In this document: positions 49,953 through 60,898 of the stretch, piece by piece
Numbering within the stretch: the first letter of the stretch is position 1
Layout of the letters: each line of letters opens with the position of its first letter
Source of the DNA: Vigna angularis
Lineage: Eukaryota > Streptophyta > Magnoliopsida > Fabales > Fabaceae
Length of the DNA stretch: 64,000 nucleotides
Assembly (NCBI RefSeq): GCF_016808095.1
Contig: NC_068973.1
Span: 12,892,501-12,956,500 of the forward strand
Reading direction: 5' to 3'
The notes under the pieces: generated by a model
Told to the model about the DNA's origin: nothing
Seen by the model: only the letters and a program-made list of their open reading frames with translations
Database searches by the model: none
Made by a program: the position numbers and the translations under genes

Positions 49953-50828
49953 CACTAGTACAAAAATCATGTATAACGTCGAATATTTTGGGCTTTTAAC
50001 GTCAAATTTTGTTAATATACGATGTTAACTGAACGTCGAATTTTGTCAATATTTGACGTTAATCATTTTTTTGTTTTTTTTAATTAATTGTGATCCATTT
50101 TTACAACTCTACGAGACTTTAAAAGTAGAAAAAAAAAACAAAAAATTTCAGTTTTTGGTATTTTATAAAGCATGAACTATGAACATGTAGTGTAGTATCA
50201 ACAACAAACAATAATAACCAACAACAAACAAGTTCAATCAAACAACAACAACAAACAAGTTCAACTAAACAACAACAACAAACAAGTTCAACAAAAAAAA
50301 ATAACAAACAAGTTCAACAAATAAGTTCTTCAAAACGAAAACGAAAACGAAAACTAACCTTCAAAAGGTGGGTTCATCGGAATAAAGTTTCGTCACAATG
50401 AGAGAGAAAGCAGAATGTGCCTATGAAGGACAAGAGCACGAAAATAATCGGTTAAAACAAACAAAAATCATACATAAAGTAATTAATTAACATGCATTTG
50501 TATCAAATGAAAGAAAGATTACATGTGATGCTTGTCAAACTTTGTTCGAGAAAAGTTTGAGAAGAGAAGAGGGTATTGCGCGCTAAGATAAAGTGAATGA
50601 AATTTCAATCTCTCGCACAATTTTTTATTGAATTCACTAACCTTTTGACGTCGAATTTAAAAGTCATTCGACGTTTTATATCCTTTCACGTCGAATTACA
50701 ATTCTAAACGATGCTTAATATTTGCATTTATTTACAAAAATGCCACCGCTCATTTTTAACGTTGGTTATTCAGTGGTTCGACGTTCGACGTTCAACGTAT
50801 GACGTTATACGCTGTTTTTGTACTAGTG
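49953..50828. mobile_element. Non-autonomous CACTA element, 876 bp, with TSD AAG
   Basis: The left end CACTAGTACAAAAATCATG and right end (complement) CACTAGTACAAAAACAGCG are flanked by AAG on both sides (49950-49952 and 50829-50831), the 3-bp duplication expected for CACTA. Subterminal ACGTCGAATTTT / TTCGACGTT repeats lie at both ends. The interior has a (CAACAACAACAAACAAGTT)n-like tract at 50200-50310 and no transposase. Boundaries are base-precise. Confidence 0.93.
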
Positions 50829-50841
50829 AAGGAAAAAATGG

Positions 50842-51192
50842 TAGCTCTTAGAGGCCTAACAAAGGAGAAAAGAGCATGGGATGCAAGAGATACCTCATAT
50901 AAGTTTGGCTTTGGTGGAGGATGTCAATACCTTGGTGTACAAAATTATGAAGTTGAATGGCAAGATTGATAGTCTAAGAAGGGAGCACAATATTGATAGA
51001 AAATCATTGTCAAGGGATAAAACAAGTTCTCTCATATGCTTCAAATACGACGACTATGGTCATGAAAATCCTCAATGTCCTAATTGGATTGCAAGTCACA
51101 TGAGTAATGAAGACCTCAATAACTATATTTTACACTTGCAAGAAGGAAAAAAGATGTGGCAAAGGATAGAGGTGTTGAAAAGAGAAAAATAA
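50842..51192 (+). pseudogene. Retroelement gag fragment with a damaged zinc knuckle
   Basis: The frame from ATG 50881 reads ALVEDVNTLVYKIMKLNGKI, then CFKYDDYGHENPQC. This is a CCHC knuckle (C-x2-C-x4-H-x4-C) whose second Cys is Tyr, a one-base change. The frame continues through LNNYILHLQEG. It resembles gypsy gag. No other retroelement domain follows. Confidence 0.55.
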
Positions 51193-51430
51193 AAGCAAAT
51201 AGCACAAAAAGAAACATTAAGAGAAAAAGAAGAATACTAGAAGAAAGATGGAGGAGAAAGAAAAGAGAGAGGAGAAAGAAGAAGACGATAAAGAAAAGAG
51301 AGAGAAGGAAGAAGAATGAAAGAAAGAGAGAGAGAAGAATGAAAAGAGTGAAGGAAGAAGAAGAAAGGAAGGAGAGATGAGGGAAAGAAAAGAAAGCGAA
51401 GAAGGAAGAAGAAAAGAGAAAGATTGAAAG
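51190..51430. repeat. Purine-rich (GAAAGAA/GAGAGA) tract
   Basis: Almost pure A/G on the plus strand. It encodes Lys/Arg/Glu-rich nonsense in open frames (for example 51156-51380). Confidence 0.8.
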
Positions 51431-51683
51431 AGAAATATACTAACTCAACTCGTTTTGTTTTGTTGCCTATAGAGGATTTGTTTATAAAAGAGCAATGGTG
51501 TCAACAATGGAAAGAAGAAAGGAAGACCGAGAAAGAGGATGTAAGCTTGAAAATATATAAGTTTGAGTTAGTTTGTTTATTCATCCTCAACAAACTTATC
51601 GGCTAGGATGCAAGTTTGGAAATATATACACAAGAGTTAGTTTATCTATCCAATCCAAACAAACTTATGGGTAGTCAAAATCA

Positions 51684-52227
51684 TGTTCGGTCTATCGAGG
51701 AGGAGGTTCCCTGTGGGTTACACAAACACCAATAACATCTGAGCCAACTATATAAGGGATCTGCTCTACTTTCTCATTTCTATCCAATGTGGGACTTAGA
51801 CTCATACTTGGATTCCCAACAATCTCTCCCTCAAGGGTGAGTCCCTTGTGGTACATTCCCCCTCCAGCGAAAGCATTTCCAACCAACCACAACCACGAGT
51901 AGCCCTTTTCAATCGTCGTATCTTAACGGAATTTGCTTACCTGAATACCCTAGGAAGACTTTCGGTATAAGGATCATTATACTCGCCCGAGCCGGTCACT
52001 AAGACAAACCATCGGCTCTGATACCACTGTTGGGTCTATCAAAGAGGAGGTTCCTAGTGGGTTACACAAACATCAATAACATATGAGCCAAATAAATAAG
52101 GGGTCGACACCACTCTTTACCCAAAACCTTAAGGTAATGGTTTAATGGGTCTTTCATCTTTATATACTGCTCTACTTTCTCCTTTCTATCCAATGTGGGA
52201 CTTAGACTCACACTTGAATTCCCAACA
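51684..52227 (-). mobile_element. TRIM retroelement, 544 bp, with TSD AATCA
   Basis: Two direct repeats bound it. The right LTR, 52028-52227, is 200 bp (TGTTGGGTCTATCAAAGAGG ... TTCCCAACA). The left LTR, 51684-51821, is 138 bp, the same sequence with about 62 bp missing. AATCA flanks both sides (51679-51683 and 52228-52232). Next to the right LTR, GGCTCTGATACCA (52014-52026) is the complement of TGGTATCAGAGCC, the initiator-tRNA-Met primer-binding site. Next to the left LTR, TCTCTCCCTC is the complement of a polypurine tract. The element is therefore oriented on the minus strand. The internal region is only about 206 bp and has no coding capacity. Confidence 0.92.
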
Positions 52228-52298
52228 AATCATACTTATAGTTTGGGTGTTTGTTTGGACAATATTCTTTTGTTTTTCTTTAGGCATAACATCATTAC

Positions 52299-52851
52299 TA
52301 GGGATGGCAACGGGTCGGATCAGACACTGATAGTGCCTACCTGCAACCCGACCCGACAAAAAAAAATTCACCTGTTACTCAACCCGCTACCCGCACGAAT
52401 ACCCGCTTAAAAAATATTCGCGAATATTTTAAAACCCGCGAATACCCGTGGATACCCGCGGATACCCACAAATATTTAAAAAATATATATTTTTATAAAT
52501 TATTAAAATAAAATTTAATTAAAATTACAAAAAAATATATATAATATATAATATAAATTAAAATTTAATTTTAATTTTAATTAAATTTAACCGTATAAAA
52601 TATAAATTAATGTTAATTTTAATTAAATTTAACTTAATAAAATATAAATTAAATTTTTATTTTTATTTTTTTTCGGGTAGCGGATATTCGTGGGTACGAA
52701 TAATATAATACCCGCACCCGACTCGTTTATAAGCGGGTACTAAAATATCTGCTACCCGCAAACCGCGGATAGTAAATATCCGCAGGTATAACTATCTGTC
52801 ACAGGTTTTAACCATGGATATCCATGGACGCGGATTTTTTTGCTATACCTA
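52299..52851. mobile_element. hAT-type MITE, 553 bp, with 8-bp TSD
   Basis: The left end TAGGGATGGCAACGGGT and right end (complement) TAGGTATAGCAAAAAAATCC are flanked by ATCATTAC on both sides (52291-52298 and 52852-52859), a perfect 8-bp target duplication as expected for hAT. The flanks hold GACCCG/CGGGTA-rich inverted repeats; the centre is AT-rich. TAGGGRTGGCAA is a common plant hAT terminus. No transposase is present. Confidence 0.92.
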
Positions 52852-52869
52852 ATCATTACTGATGTTTTT

Positions 52870-54040
52870 TACAAGTGGGTATTTGACCCTAGAGGTAGAC
52901 CTCGAACCCTTTGATAATAAGATATTTGCTTATCCAAATCTTATTTCAATAAAAAATTTATTTTGGATTATTTTATATTTGCGTCTTTGATTTATGTGTG
53001 TGTTTATGCTTAAAATCTTCTAGAATTTGTGGTCGAATTCTATTTAAGAAGTGGAGGATGATGATACATTGATCAGGTCTAGGAAAATAACAACTTAAGA
53101 AAAGGACCTTCTACAAGAAGTCATCCACCTCATGGAATGATAAAGAGAAATAAAAGGAGGGAGCTACTTCTACCCACTACCAAACTTAAGGAGAAGGAAT
53201 CTTCAAGTGGAATGAATTTGAGCACAAGTTATCTACAAAAAAGAATATATGATAGAGGACTATCCCATGATTCAATACATAGGAGAACGAATCTTCAAGT
53301 GATATGAATTTGAGAATAAATTCTCAATAACAATGAGAGTGATAGAGGACTATCACCTGATTCAATAAAAGAAGAACATGAAGAGCAACCTTTGCGATTT
53401 AAAGAACATTAAGACATGAAGATCATGACTTAGAACACAACTATAGAATAGTTATAGGCAATTAAAATTATTGTAATTTTCTTTTAATTTTAAACAGTTT
53501 GTAACTGTCACTAGACGAAAGAACTCCCTAGGCAACAAGTCTATTTTTAAATTTTCATGTTATTTTTTAGTTTGATAGCTTTGAACTTTTTTTTAGGATT
53601 TCTTAATTTGTTTAAACATTTGTGACTATATATAGGAACACCTTAGATGGTATTATATAAAAAATGATTTTTCGTTGAGCGATGATTTTATTGGTTTTTG
53701 GATTAAAACTTGAGTTATTATCAAATATTGAATTTTTTTTGTAATGAATCTTCTTTGACTTATGATTGGCATTTTCAACTCTAGTTCTTATAAAAAGTAA
53801 AAATCTTTGAGACGAATGTTCATTAACTCATCAATATGCTAGATTATGACATCTATATCTCTATCTTATTTTGCATTCTTCTCTACTTTATCATCACTCC
53901 ATTATTTATTCTAGACAATGTGAAACTTTCAATGATGAATTATTTTCAACAATCCAATAGTTAAATACATAAAACCTAATTCATGAACTTGCAATTTATC
54001 TGTACCAATATTCAAACTTTAAATACAAACTTTCTCTTGG
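52870..54040. other. Non-coding spacer with a two-copy repeat
   Basis: At 53193-53365 a unit of about 95 bp (GGAGAAGGAATCTTCAAGTG ... GATAGAGGACTATC ... GATTCAATA) occurs twice. The rest is AT-rich with no gene recognised. The duplicated diphosphatase region starts at about 54044. Confidence 0.5.
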
Positions 54041-54131
54041 TAAGAATAGAATAAGACCACACGTACTCTATCAATTGTTAATAAAAGATAATAGGCATTT
54101 TTATAAATAAGATCACATCCTCTAACACAAA

Positions 54132-55094
54132 TTAACTTCGGGGGCTAAAATGCATGTCTGTACTTTCCATTCTGTCAGTTCCGATTAGTGATATCCTGTC
54201 GTCGTAGACTTCAATGTATCCAAATGCACTCGTACCAGGAGGACATTCCAAAGCAGCCTCAAAAACTCTATGGTGTATCCCATGAGAATCAATGGAGTAT
54301 CCACCTATATGATCATGCCCTGCGAGACAGGCCTTAACGCAATTGTATCTGTGTATCAAATTCATTACTTCATCATAATTCCACAACAGTGTATCCAAAT
54401 TTGCCGCACCAGTATCCAGAGGCAAATGGCAACAGACAATCACCTTCTGATTCAATATTGTCGCATCCAGGAGAACTCCATCCAACCATTCCATCTGTTC
54501 CTTTCCAAGACCCCCATTAAACATGACAAACCTTCTTTCAGGGCCCTCCAAATTATCTGGACTGTTCATATTTTCATTTGGATTCTTCTCCCGAAGGATT
54601 TTCATGGCCTCCAATGTTTTGGGATGATCTTGTGGCCAACCAATGGCACTGATGTCATAGGCATCCAGAACTACAAATCTATATTCAGGCACCGGTGAAA
54701 AATCATAGTATGCACGGCCATCAAGACTTTGGATCTTCAATAACGGAAGCAACTGGCTGCGAGGGAGATTGTATAGGCAGTGATTTCCAATCATATGATA
54801 CACAGGTCCCCCCTTGAACTTCTCAAATTCGTCCACAACTTTCTGTACAGCACCAAGAGATTGATCTTTGGGACAAAACCCATCAACAATATCTCCAAAA
54901 TTAATCACAAACATATGCTTCTGATGAGTATTCCATTCTTTAACTGCTCTCTGCAACACAAGAATACTGTGCCTATAATATCGTGGCACACCAAGGAATG
55001 AGCGACCATCAGGAATATCAGCATATTGGACATCAGAAATCAATCCAAAAGAAAAAAGTGGTTGCTTAGTAGTTAGACCACGAGAAGAAACCAT
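54132..55094 (-). CDS. Manganese-dependent ADP-ribose/CDP-alcohol diphosphatase, copy 2
   Basis: 320 residues, intact, with ATG at 55094 in CCATGG context. It is the paralogue of 45586-46548, about 91% identical. All metal-ligand motifs are kept: SDVQYAD, FGDIVDG, GNHCLYN, CCHLPLDT and LAGHDHIGGY. Differences cluster in the N-terminal tail (residues 5-13), in the loop around 180-192 (REKNPNENMNSPDN), and near the substrate side (DTGAANLD for DPGAASKA, and GHDHI for GHDHK). These surface changes could alter specificity or may be neutral. The first-exon and intron arrangement matches copy 1 (inferred intron 55116-56138). Both copies appear functional; which is expressed cannot be told from sequence. 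Confidence 0.93.
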   Translation of the reverse strand: MVSSRGLTTKQPLFSFGLISDVQYADIPDGRSFLGVPRYYRHSILVLQRAVKEWNTHQKHMFVINFGDIVDGFCPKDQSLGAVQKVVDEFEKFKGGPVYHMIGNHCLYNLPRSQLLPLLKIQSLDGRAYYDFSPVPEYRFVVLDAYDISAIGWPQDHPKTLEAMKILREKNPNENMNSPDNLEGPERRFVMFNGGLGKEQMEWLDGVLLDATILNQKVIVCCHLPLDTGAANLDTLLWNYDEVMNLIHRYNCVKACLAGHDHIGGYSIDSHGIHHRVFEAALECPPGTSAFGYIEVYDDRISLIGTDRMESTDMHFSPRS

Positions 55095-56230
55095 GGCGTC
55101 TATCTCTACGTGCCCCTATCACACATTAAACATTTATAAAGTCAACAAAGCAGTACTTTCCAAGAGCAATCTGGTCTAAATTTACACAAACTGGAACCAG
55201 TCATCAAATTGTCACCTCAGCAACTATTCAGATAATCAGAAGGTAAAGAATACAAACCGCAAACAAAAAAAAGTCAAAATGTTAAGTTGCTAACTTAGCC
55301 TGTGTTCAAGTTATCTGTTCCTAAGATTTTCTTATGAAAAGTAGTTCCAACCCCCATCTAACTTTCATGTGGTCAAGTTCATCAAACCAAGATTAGAAAA
55401 TGCAGTTTCCATTCATCATCTAACATAAACATAAGTAGTATATTAAACCTGTATTTATTATAAATTAAAACATTTGAGATGAATTTCCTGTTTCACCCAT
55501 GAGGACAAAATAACTAACAAACACAAAAGAAAACATAGGCAGTTAGTGAATGAGAAAACAACCTCACTCCTGCTCTAAGAGTTTCATCCTGTGTCCGAGT
55601 AACTTGGGCGTTCGGTTATGTCACCCAACACATTTTTCAATCCTCTTCTTTCTTTATTTTGTAGGTTTATAGGGAATTTTGATTGAAGGGTTAGATACCT
55701 AAGGTTTCTAATTAGATAAACCTGCTTAGAAGTACTGGTTAAACCTAATAGAAGAAAATGAAAAGAAAATGAAATAAATTTATTCATATGTATAAATTAA
55801 TTCATAAAAGCTTTCTCGCTAATCTTCTCTAAAATGATTATCTAAAAAATTAATTCATAAAAACCGTGTGATTCATGAAGCATATCTGAAAAATTAGTAG
55901 ATCTTAAACTCAATTCGCCAAGGACAAGAACACAAGCTGATGGACAAACTCAAATGAGAAAGATCACTAGAAGAATTAATTAGAACCTCACTTAACCGCA
56001 TCAGAAATTAAATTTTCCTAAAAGCCCAAAATTTACTTAGAACTTGATAACTGCGTTGTTAGGCGAACACTCATAAAGAAATTGGTCTGGGTTCAGAGCA
56101 GCATACAGAGAATCGAACAGAGAAATCGAGATACGTACCTGAGTCAAGTAATTTGAAAATGCAAATATTTTGTTGAAAACAGAGGCGGAGCAATGGCGTG
56201 AAGGTTAGGAAGAAGTTACTCAACCTCCAT
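55095..56230 (-). other. Inferred 5' UTR exon and leader intron of diphosphatase copy 2
   Basis: The donor is CTTGACTCAG/GTACGT and the acceptor is GTGTGATAG/GGGC, in the positions equivalent to copy 1. The intron is 1023 bp. It carries about 118 bp (55588-55705, ending at a repeated GTTTC) not found in copy 1, and lacks about 370 bp that copy 1 has. Confidence 0.6.
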
Positions 56231-56394
56231 TGTCGACCTTCAAACATCTTAAAACAAACCGTGTCAGATCCGAGTAAATATTATTTTATGTGGGTGTGCT
56301 TGAATTTATTTAACATAATCTCATTTTTCACTATTTTCTTATATATAAATACACGGTTTTTTTCAATAGTTTCTTATAATGGTTACTTAAGAGA

Positions 56395-56398
<4 letters not shown>

Positions 56399-56441
<43 letters not shown>
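56399..56441. repeat. (AT)n microsatellite
   Basis: About 21 AT units, at the position equivalent to a shorter AT run upstream of copy 1. Confidence 0.95.
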
Positions 56442-56442
<1 letters not shown>

Positions 56443-56665
56443 GATATAAAGAAAATTATTTTTTGGTTTTTATTCTTTTTAATTTGACTTTTTAAATAAC
56501 ACCTTTTTTATATTTAAATGTTTTTTATTTAATCATTTTTTTAAATTTTATATTTTTTTAATTAAACAAATAAAAATCATTACAAAATGAATAAAAGTTA
56601 TTTATAATTAAATTTTACAAATTATTTATATTTATTTTTCTAATTATAATTTTATTAATTTTTGT

Positions 56666-57538
56666 TATCATATAGAAATGAATATAAATATACTTAGGGT
56701 ACGTTTTTACTAATATCTATACTTCTATATTATTTTTTAAAAATATTCTTTTAAATTAAAATAACTTATCAATTTAACTTGAATTTTTTAATTTAATATT
56801 TTTTTTCAATTAAAATAATTATCTATAATCAAATTTGATAAATTATTTATATTTATTTTTATAATTATAATAATAATTTTATTTTTTTATTCTAAAAATA
56901 AAGTAAAAACATGAACGGACAATGTGTTTTAATTGGTGTATATATAGAAAGAATAACTTAATTAAAAAATTATATATATATATATAATATGTGTGTGTTT
57001 AAATTCTCATTCTTTTTCTCTTTACTTTTGTTTAATTTATTTTTCAACATATAAATATAATACTCTTGAGCTGTTTTCAACATTTTGATTATAGTTTTTA
57101 GTAAAAAATATAGATTTTAATAAAAAAAAATTATGAAATGAAAGTTACTTAAATATATAGTTTCTATGTTTAATATTTAAAAATGAAATGAATTTGAATG
57201 GATTTTTTAAGACATATTATTTAGATTTTACAATTTTTAGGTATAATATTTTAAATTCAAATAAAAATTAGTTATTTTTCAAACAATTTAAAACACCGTA
57301 AAATTAAAATTAAATATTAACGCATTTCTTTCTTCTTCTTTTTTTTTTAGTTCTATCAAATCAAACACAGCAACATTTACATAGTTACTTTTTATTTTAA
57401 TTTATCTGATAGATTATTTGTATTTCTTTTATTTTCTATTTTAAATATGTACTTTTTATTATAATTTTTATATTAAAGTATCGTTAAAAATAAAATAAAA
57501 AATTAATTTATATATATAATTATTATTATTATTATTAT
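56666..57538. other. AT-rich stretch without gene
   Basis: Nothing beyond poly-A/T tracts. It ends in an (ATT)n run at 57512-57538 that is split by the next element. Confidence 0.55.
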
Positions 57539-59767
57539 TGTAATATATCATTTTAAATAATATAAATATATAAATACGAACTATCACATAATTAATAAGA
57601 TAAAACAATTAAACTTAAAGGAAATATAAAATATTCATACAGTTATCCAACATAACTATAAGACTATTATATATTTATAATATTCAAAAGAAAAAGAACT
57701 AGATATTTACATAAGGTTTTCTCAAACAACATCTATACAAAAGGTCTACATTATAAAATTATATATCTATAGCATCACCTCCAAAACCTGTATATCATCA
57801 CCCTCTACTCAAACCTAGAAAATGATCATAGTAAAATAATCAAACATTCACAAAGCAACCAACAAGGAAACATACAAAAGGATAAGCTAATGAAACTAGA
57901 ATCAAACGTGGAATAATAAGACTTCATCATAGATCGTATTTCATATAAATTAATTCAATCATCCTAAACATTATATGGACGACAAGATCATCCGTATAGA
58001 TGTATTGATGTCAGACTATGATAAGTTTTGCACTTGTAGTGGTGGAACAGCTGCCCCCCTCCCCCTTCCCAAGCTACCACACAAGGTTAATTTGTCGACC
58101 ACCTATGGACAAAGAACACCAGACCACAAACTAGGATCTTATGTTACTCCTCACCACATACTCCCTTTCTCATTTTGAGATTGAACGATTATTAGAGCGT
58201 GAAGATAACTTCTAATATTGAGTCTCTACATCAATACATTACTTTGAACAACCACTTAGAATTTCTCCTTATAAATCATTATTCCATATCACACATTGAT
58301 CCATACTTTAACATCATTCATAATCCCCATTATCTTTCATAAAACATACCAAACATGTCATACAATATCATACAATCCCTAAAAGAAACCACAAAAGCCA
58401 TATAAGGTTAAAAACCAAACTAGAAAGCTACACAAAGTGGCGCCGAGTGGCACTTTCCCGCTGTTGAGCATCATTCTTCTCGCAATTCTAGCGCCTGAGT
58501 GCCACCCCCTGACAGTTAGGCGCCAGACTTGCATTTCTGGCGCTCAGGCCTCGTTGACTACCGTTGAGCGCCACACCCAAACCCAAAATACTTATAATTT
58601 GACCTCGGTTATTCCCTACACATATTTAACTAATTCATATGACCTCCTAGGCACTATGAAACATCTAAAAACAAATTTCTAACTAAAAGTAGCTACCCCA
58701 CACCAGCTTGACTACTCTAAACTACCTAATTTCACTTCTACTCCTTCTAATTCACTAATTTAACCATCCACTACAGCACAGACCTACTCCTTTAAAAATT
58801 CACTACTCAAAACCACTTAAATGATCTAATAACTATGAAAATACACCCTCGATAACTAACCACTGAATTCTACACTAGATTTCCCTTATCTCAAAGTTCC
58901 TACATGTCCTAAATGACACTTGACTCAACCCAGAAACTCAGTTCCATTCATTCAACCTGTACTTTAAAGTTTCACCTATTCACACCCCATTTTAGACCCA
59001 AAATGAGTTATAACCCAACTTACTTTTTACTTCTCTACACTACACCAGTTTCACGTCATAAGTCTTTATATCAACAACATTTGGCAAGACAATTCTAAAC
59101 CACAACAAAATTATACCCAACATCAAGCATCACACAACGAATTACACTTATTAAAGGCAATTTAACACTAGCACAATTAATGCAATTTCACTAAATCAAC
59201 ATAACATTTTAGCAACTACCAATCATACTTGTAAATTTCATATTTTATAAATAAACACTAGGTTCCTTTACCTTAAAGAGAATGTGACCAAGCTCTACAC
59301 GACATACTACCCTTGCTTAGAGCTCAAGGAACTCTACAAACGCCTACAAAACACAGAATTGTGATCAAAGAGAGTCCTTAGAACCTTTGATCAACAAGGA
59401 ACTAGAAAAGAAAGCCAAACATGTGAAGGAAGAAACCTTATGCATGATTTCAAACTAAGAACGAAAGGAAAAAGGAGCTGAAACTTACTTGCTCTAAAAT
59501 AGAAATTGATGGTAGATGTTGGAGACTACATTGCGGTGATCTCCTAAGCACTTTCTAATTGTCAAACAGGTGATCGAGAAGTAAGACATTGTAGAGAGAA
59601 GGGAGAGGGAACTCGGAGAAAGAGATCTAGAGAGATCATTAGTATTTTAGATAATGAGCAAGTTTGTGAAATTTTATTTATATTATTGAATTATTTTAAA
59701 ATTATACACGGTCTCATTATTTTAAAACACCTATCAACTCTAATATTCTACTTTCTAAGTTCTTACG
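57539..59767. mobile_element. Large solo LTR (2.23 kb) inserted in an ATT microsatellite
   Basis: It starts TGTAATATATCATTTTAAAT and ends CTTTCTAAGTTCTTACG, close to the ends of the 40775-43335 LTR (TGTGACATCC... and ...GGTTCTTACA). ATTAT on both sides could be the 5-bp target duplication, but it lies within (ATT)n on each side. The internal order is similar (TATTCATACAGTTATCCAA early; TTTACCTTAAAGAGAATG late). Instead of ATCGAT palindromes it has GGCGCC/GAGCGCCA motifs at 58438-58575. It is non-coding. Confidence 0.6.
58438..58575. repeat. GC-rich cassette with repeated GGCGCC/GCGCCA motifs in the LTR
   Basis: AGTGGCGCCGAGTGGCACTT, CTAGCGCCTGAGTGCCACC, TTAGGCGCCAGACTTGC, TGGCGCTCAGG and TGAGCGCCACA follow at short intervals. 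They stand out strongly against the AT-rich LTR. Confidence 0.7.

Positions 59768-59821
<54 letters not shown>
59768..59821. repeat. (ATT)n microsatellite, about 18 units
   Basis: A pure ATT/TTA run immediately right of the solo LTR. A shorter run of the same repeat lies on its left side. Confidence 0.95.
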
Positions 59822-60267
59822 TGTATGATTTACTAAAGCACCCAAGTAATCACATACACTTTTAATTTTCGATAGAATATTAAATCTTTTTCTTTAATTT
59901 CTCCATAAAAAAAATTAGTTTCTCTAAATATTTTATAATGCATTTATAGAAACTAAAAATAAAATATACAAGTTTTGATGTAATTGTCTTTTAAGAAATA
60001 CTTTCAAAACTTTGTTTTTTATCTAATTGGTTTTTAGTTATAAGTTTAAAGGGTTTTAAAAAAAATACAATTGTTTTAATTTTTAAAATTTTCATTAAGT
60101 AAATTTAACCTTTTTAAATAATACGTTTTAGGAGAGTAATTTATTTTTAAAAAAATTGAAATGATTTATGAGAATATATGTCGATTGGGTAAGGATGTTT
60201 AAAAAAACTTGAAATTCTAGAATTTCATTAGAGTGATTGGATTACTTTGAAATAATTTTAATTACAA
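59822..60267. other. AT-rich spacer without gene
   Basis: No features beyond A/T tracts. Confidence 0.5.
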
Positions 60268-60383
60268 TGTTTGGAAGTCCCACATAGAGATAAGACAATT
60301 TCATAATATAGAAGTAGGTATAAATCTCACCTTACAAACTGGTTTTGTGGGATTTAATTAGGCTTCAAGCCCACTTTTTAACA
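60268..60383 (+). repeat. Short LTR-like block with primer-binding site after it
   Basis: TGTTTGGAAGTCCCACATAG ... CACTTTTTAACA (116 bp) is followed at once by TGGTATCAAAGTC, a near match to the tRNA-Met primer site. A related block, TGTTGAAAGTATCACATCG ... CCACTTCTTAA, lies at 61220-61338. Confidence 0.6.
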
Positions 60384-60504
60384 TGGTATCAAAGTCAGGT
60401 TAAGGTTCTTTGGAAAAAATTTCGTCACAATGTCACCCTTTCTTCTCTTTTAGGATCCGTGCTTTGATAATCTTGGATTTTTAGGGTTTCTCTCTCCTGT
60501 TCGT

Positions 60505-60898
60505 CTATGACTTCTTCTGTTGTTGTCTATTTTGTCACTAGTGTTCCTGACCTGTCCATATATATTTTTTCTTCAGTGGCAAATATTGTTTTTGTTAGTT
60601 TATTTATAGTCATGATGACTCTTCAACAATGGCATATTTATCAACTAGATGTCAACAATGAGTTTCTCAACCGCGATTTTCAAGAAGAGATTTATATGGA
60701 GCAACCTCTCGAATTTGTTGCTCAAAGGAAGTCTTTTAGGTTGGTATGTCTTCTTCTATGTCGTCTTCACAAATCATTAACAATTTGATATCACTCGATT
60801 GTAGAAGCATATGTTTTCACTATGTCTTTATGGGACAACGAATTTATTATATTTGTAACAAGTTTGGTACATATTGTATGTACGAACTTGAAGATGAG
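60505..60898 (+). pseudogene. Copia reverse-transcriptase fragment, internally deleted
   Basis: It reads MMTLQQWHIYQLDVNNEFLN and then RDFQEEIYMEQPLEFVAQ, the same RT segment as 37960-38080 (MDVKNAFLNRDLQEEI...). It then jumps to the polyprotein tail YICNKFGTY (60850), matching 39165-39185. Everything between (rest of RT and RNase H) is deleted. Confidence 0.8.

Larger units (their letters stand above)
54044..56665. repeat. Segmental duplication, copy 2
   Basis: The counterpart of 45467-48310 in the same orientation, so a direct (tandem) duplication. None of the transposons in the 48311-54043 spacer is duplicated, so they probably arrived after the duplication. Confidence 0.85.

Noticed and set aside
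50119..50307. Cys/Val/Leu-rich minus-strand frame resembling a repeat peptide
   Set aside because: It arises from a CAACAACAA-type tandem repeat inside a non-autonomous CACTA element.
51156..51380. Lys/Arg/Glu-rich frame that could be mistaken for a nuclear protein
   Set aside because: Pure purine low-complexity DNA; any frame through it looks charged.
54270..54698. 142-codon plus-strand frame
   Set aside because: Antisense of diphosphatase copy 2. It is interrupted in copy 1, so it is not conserved.
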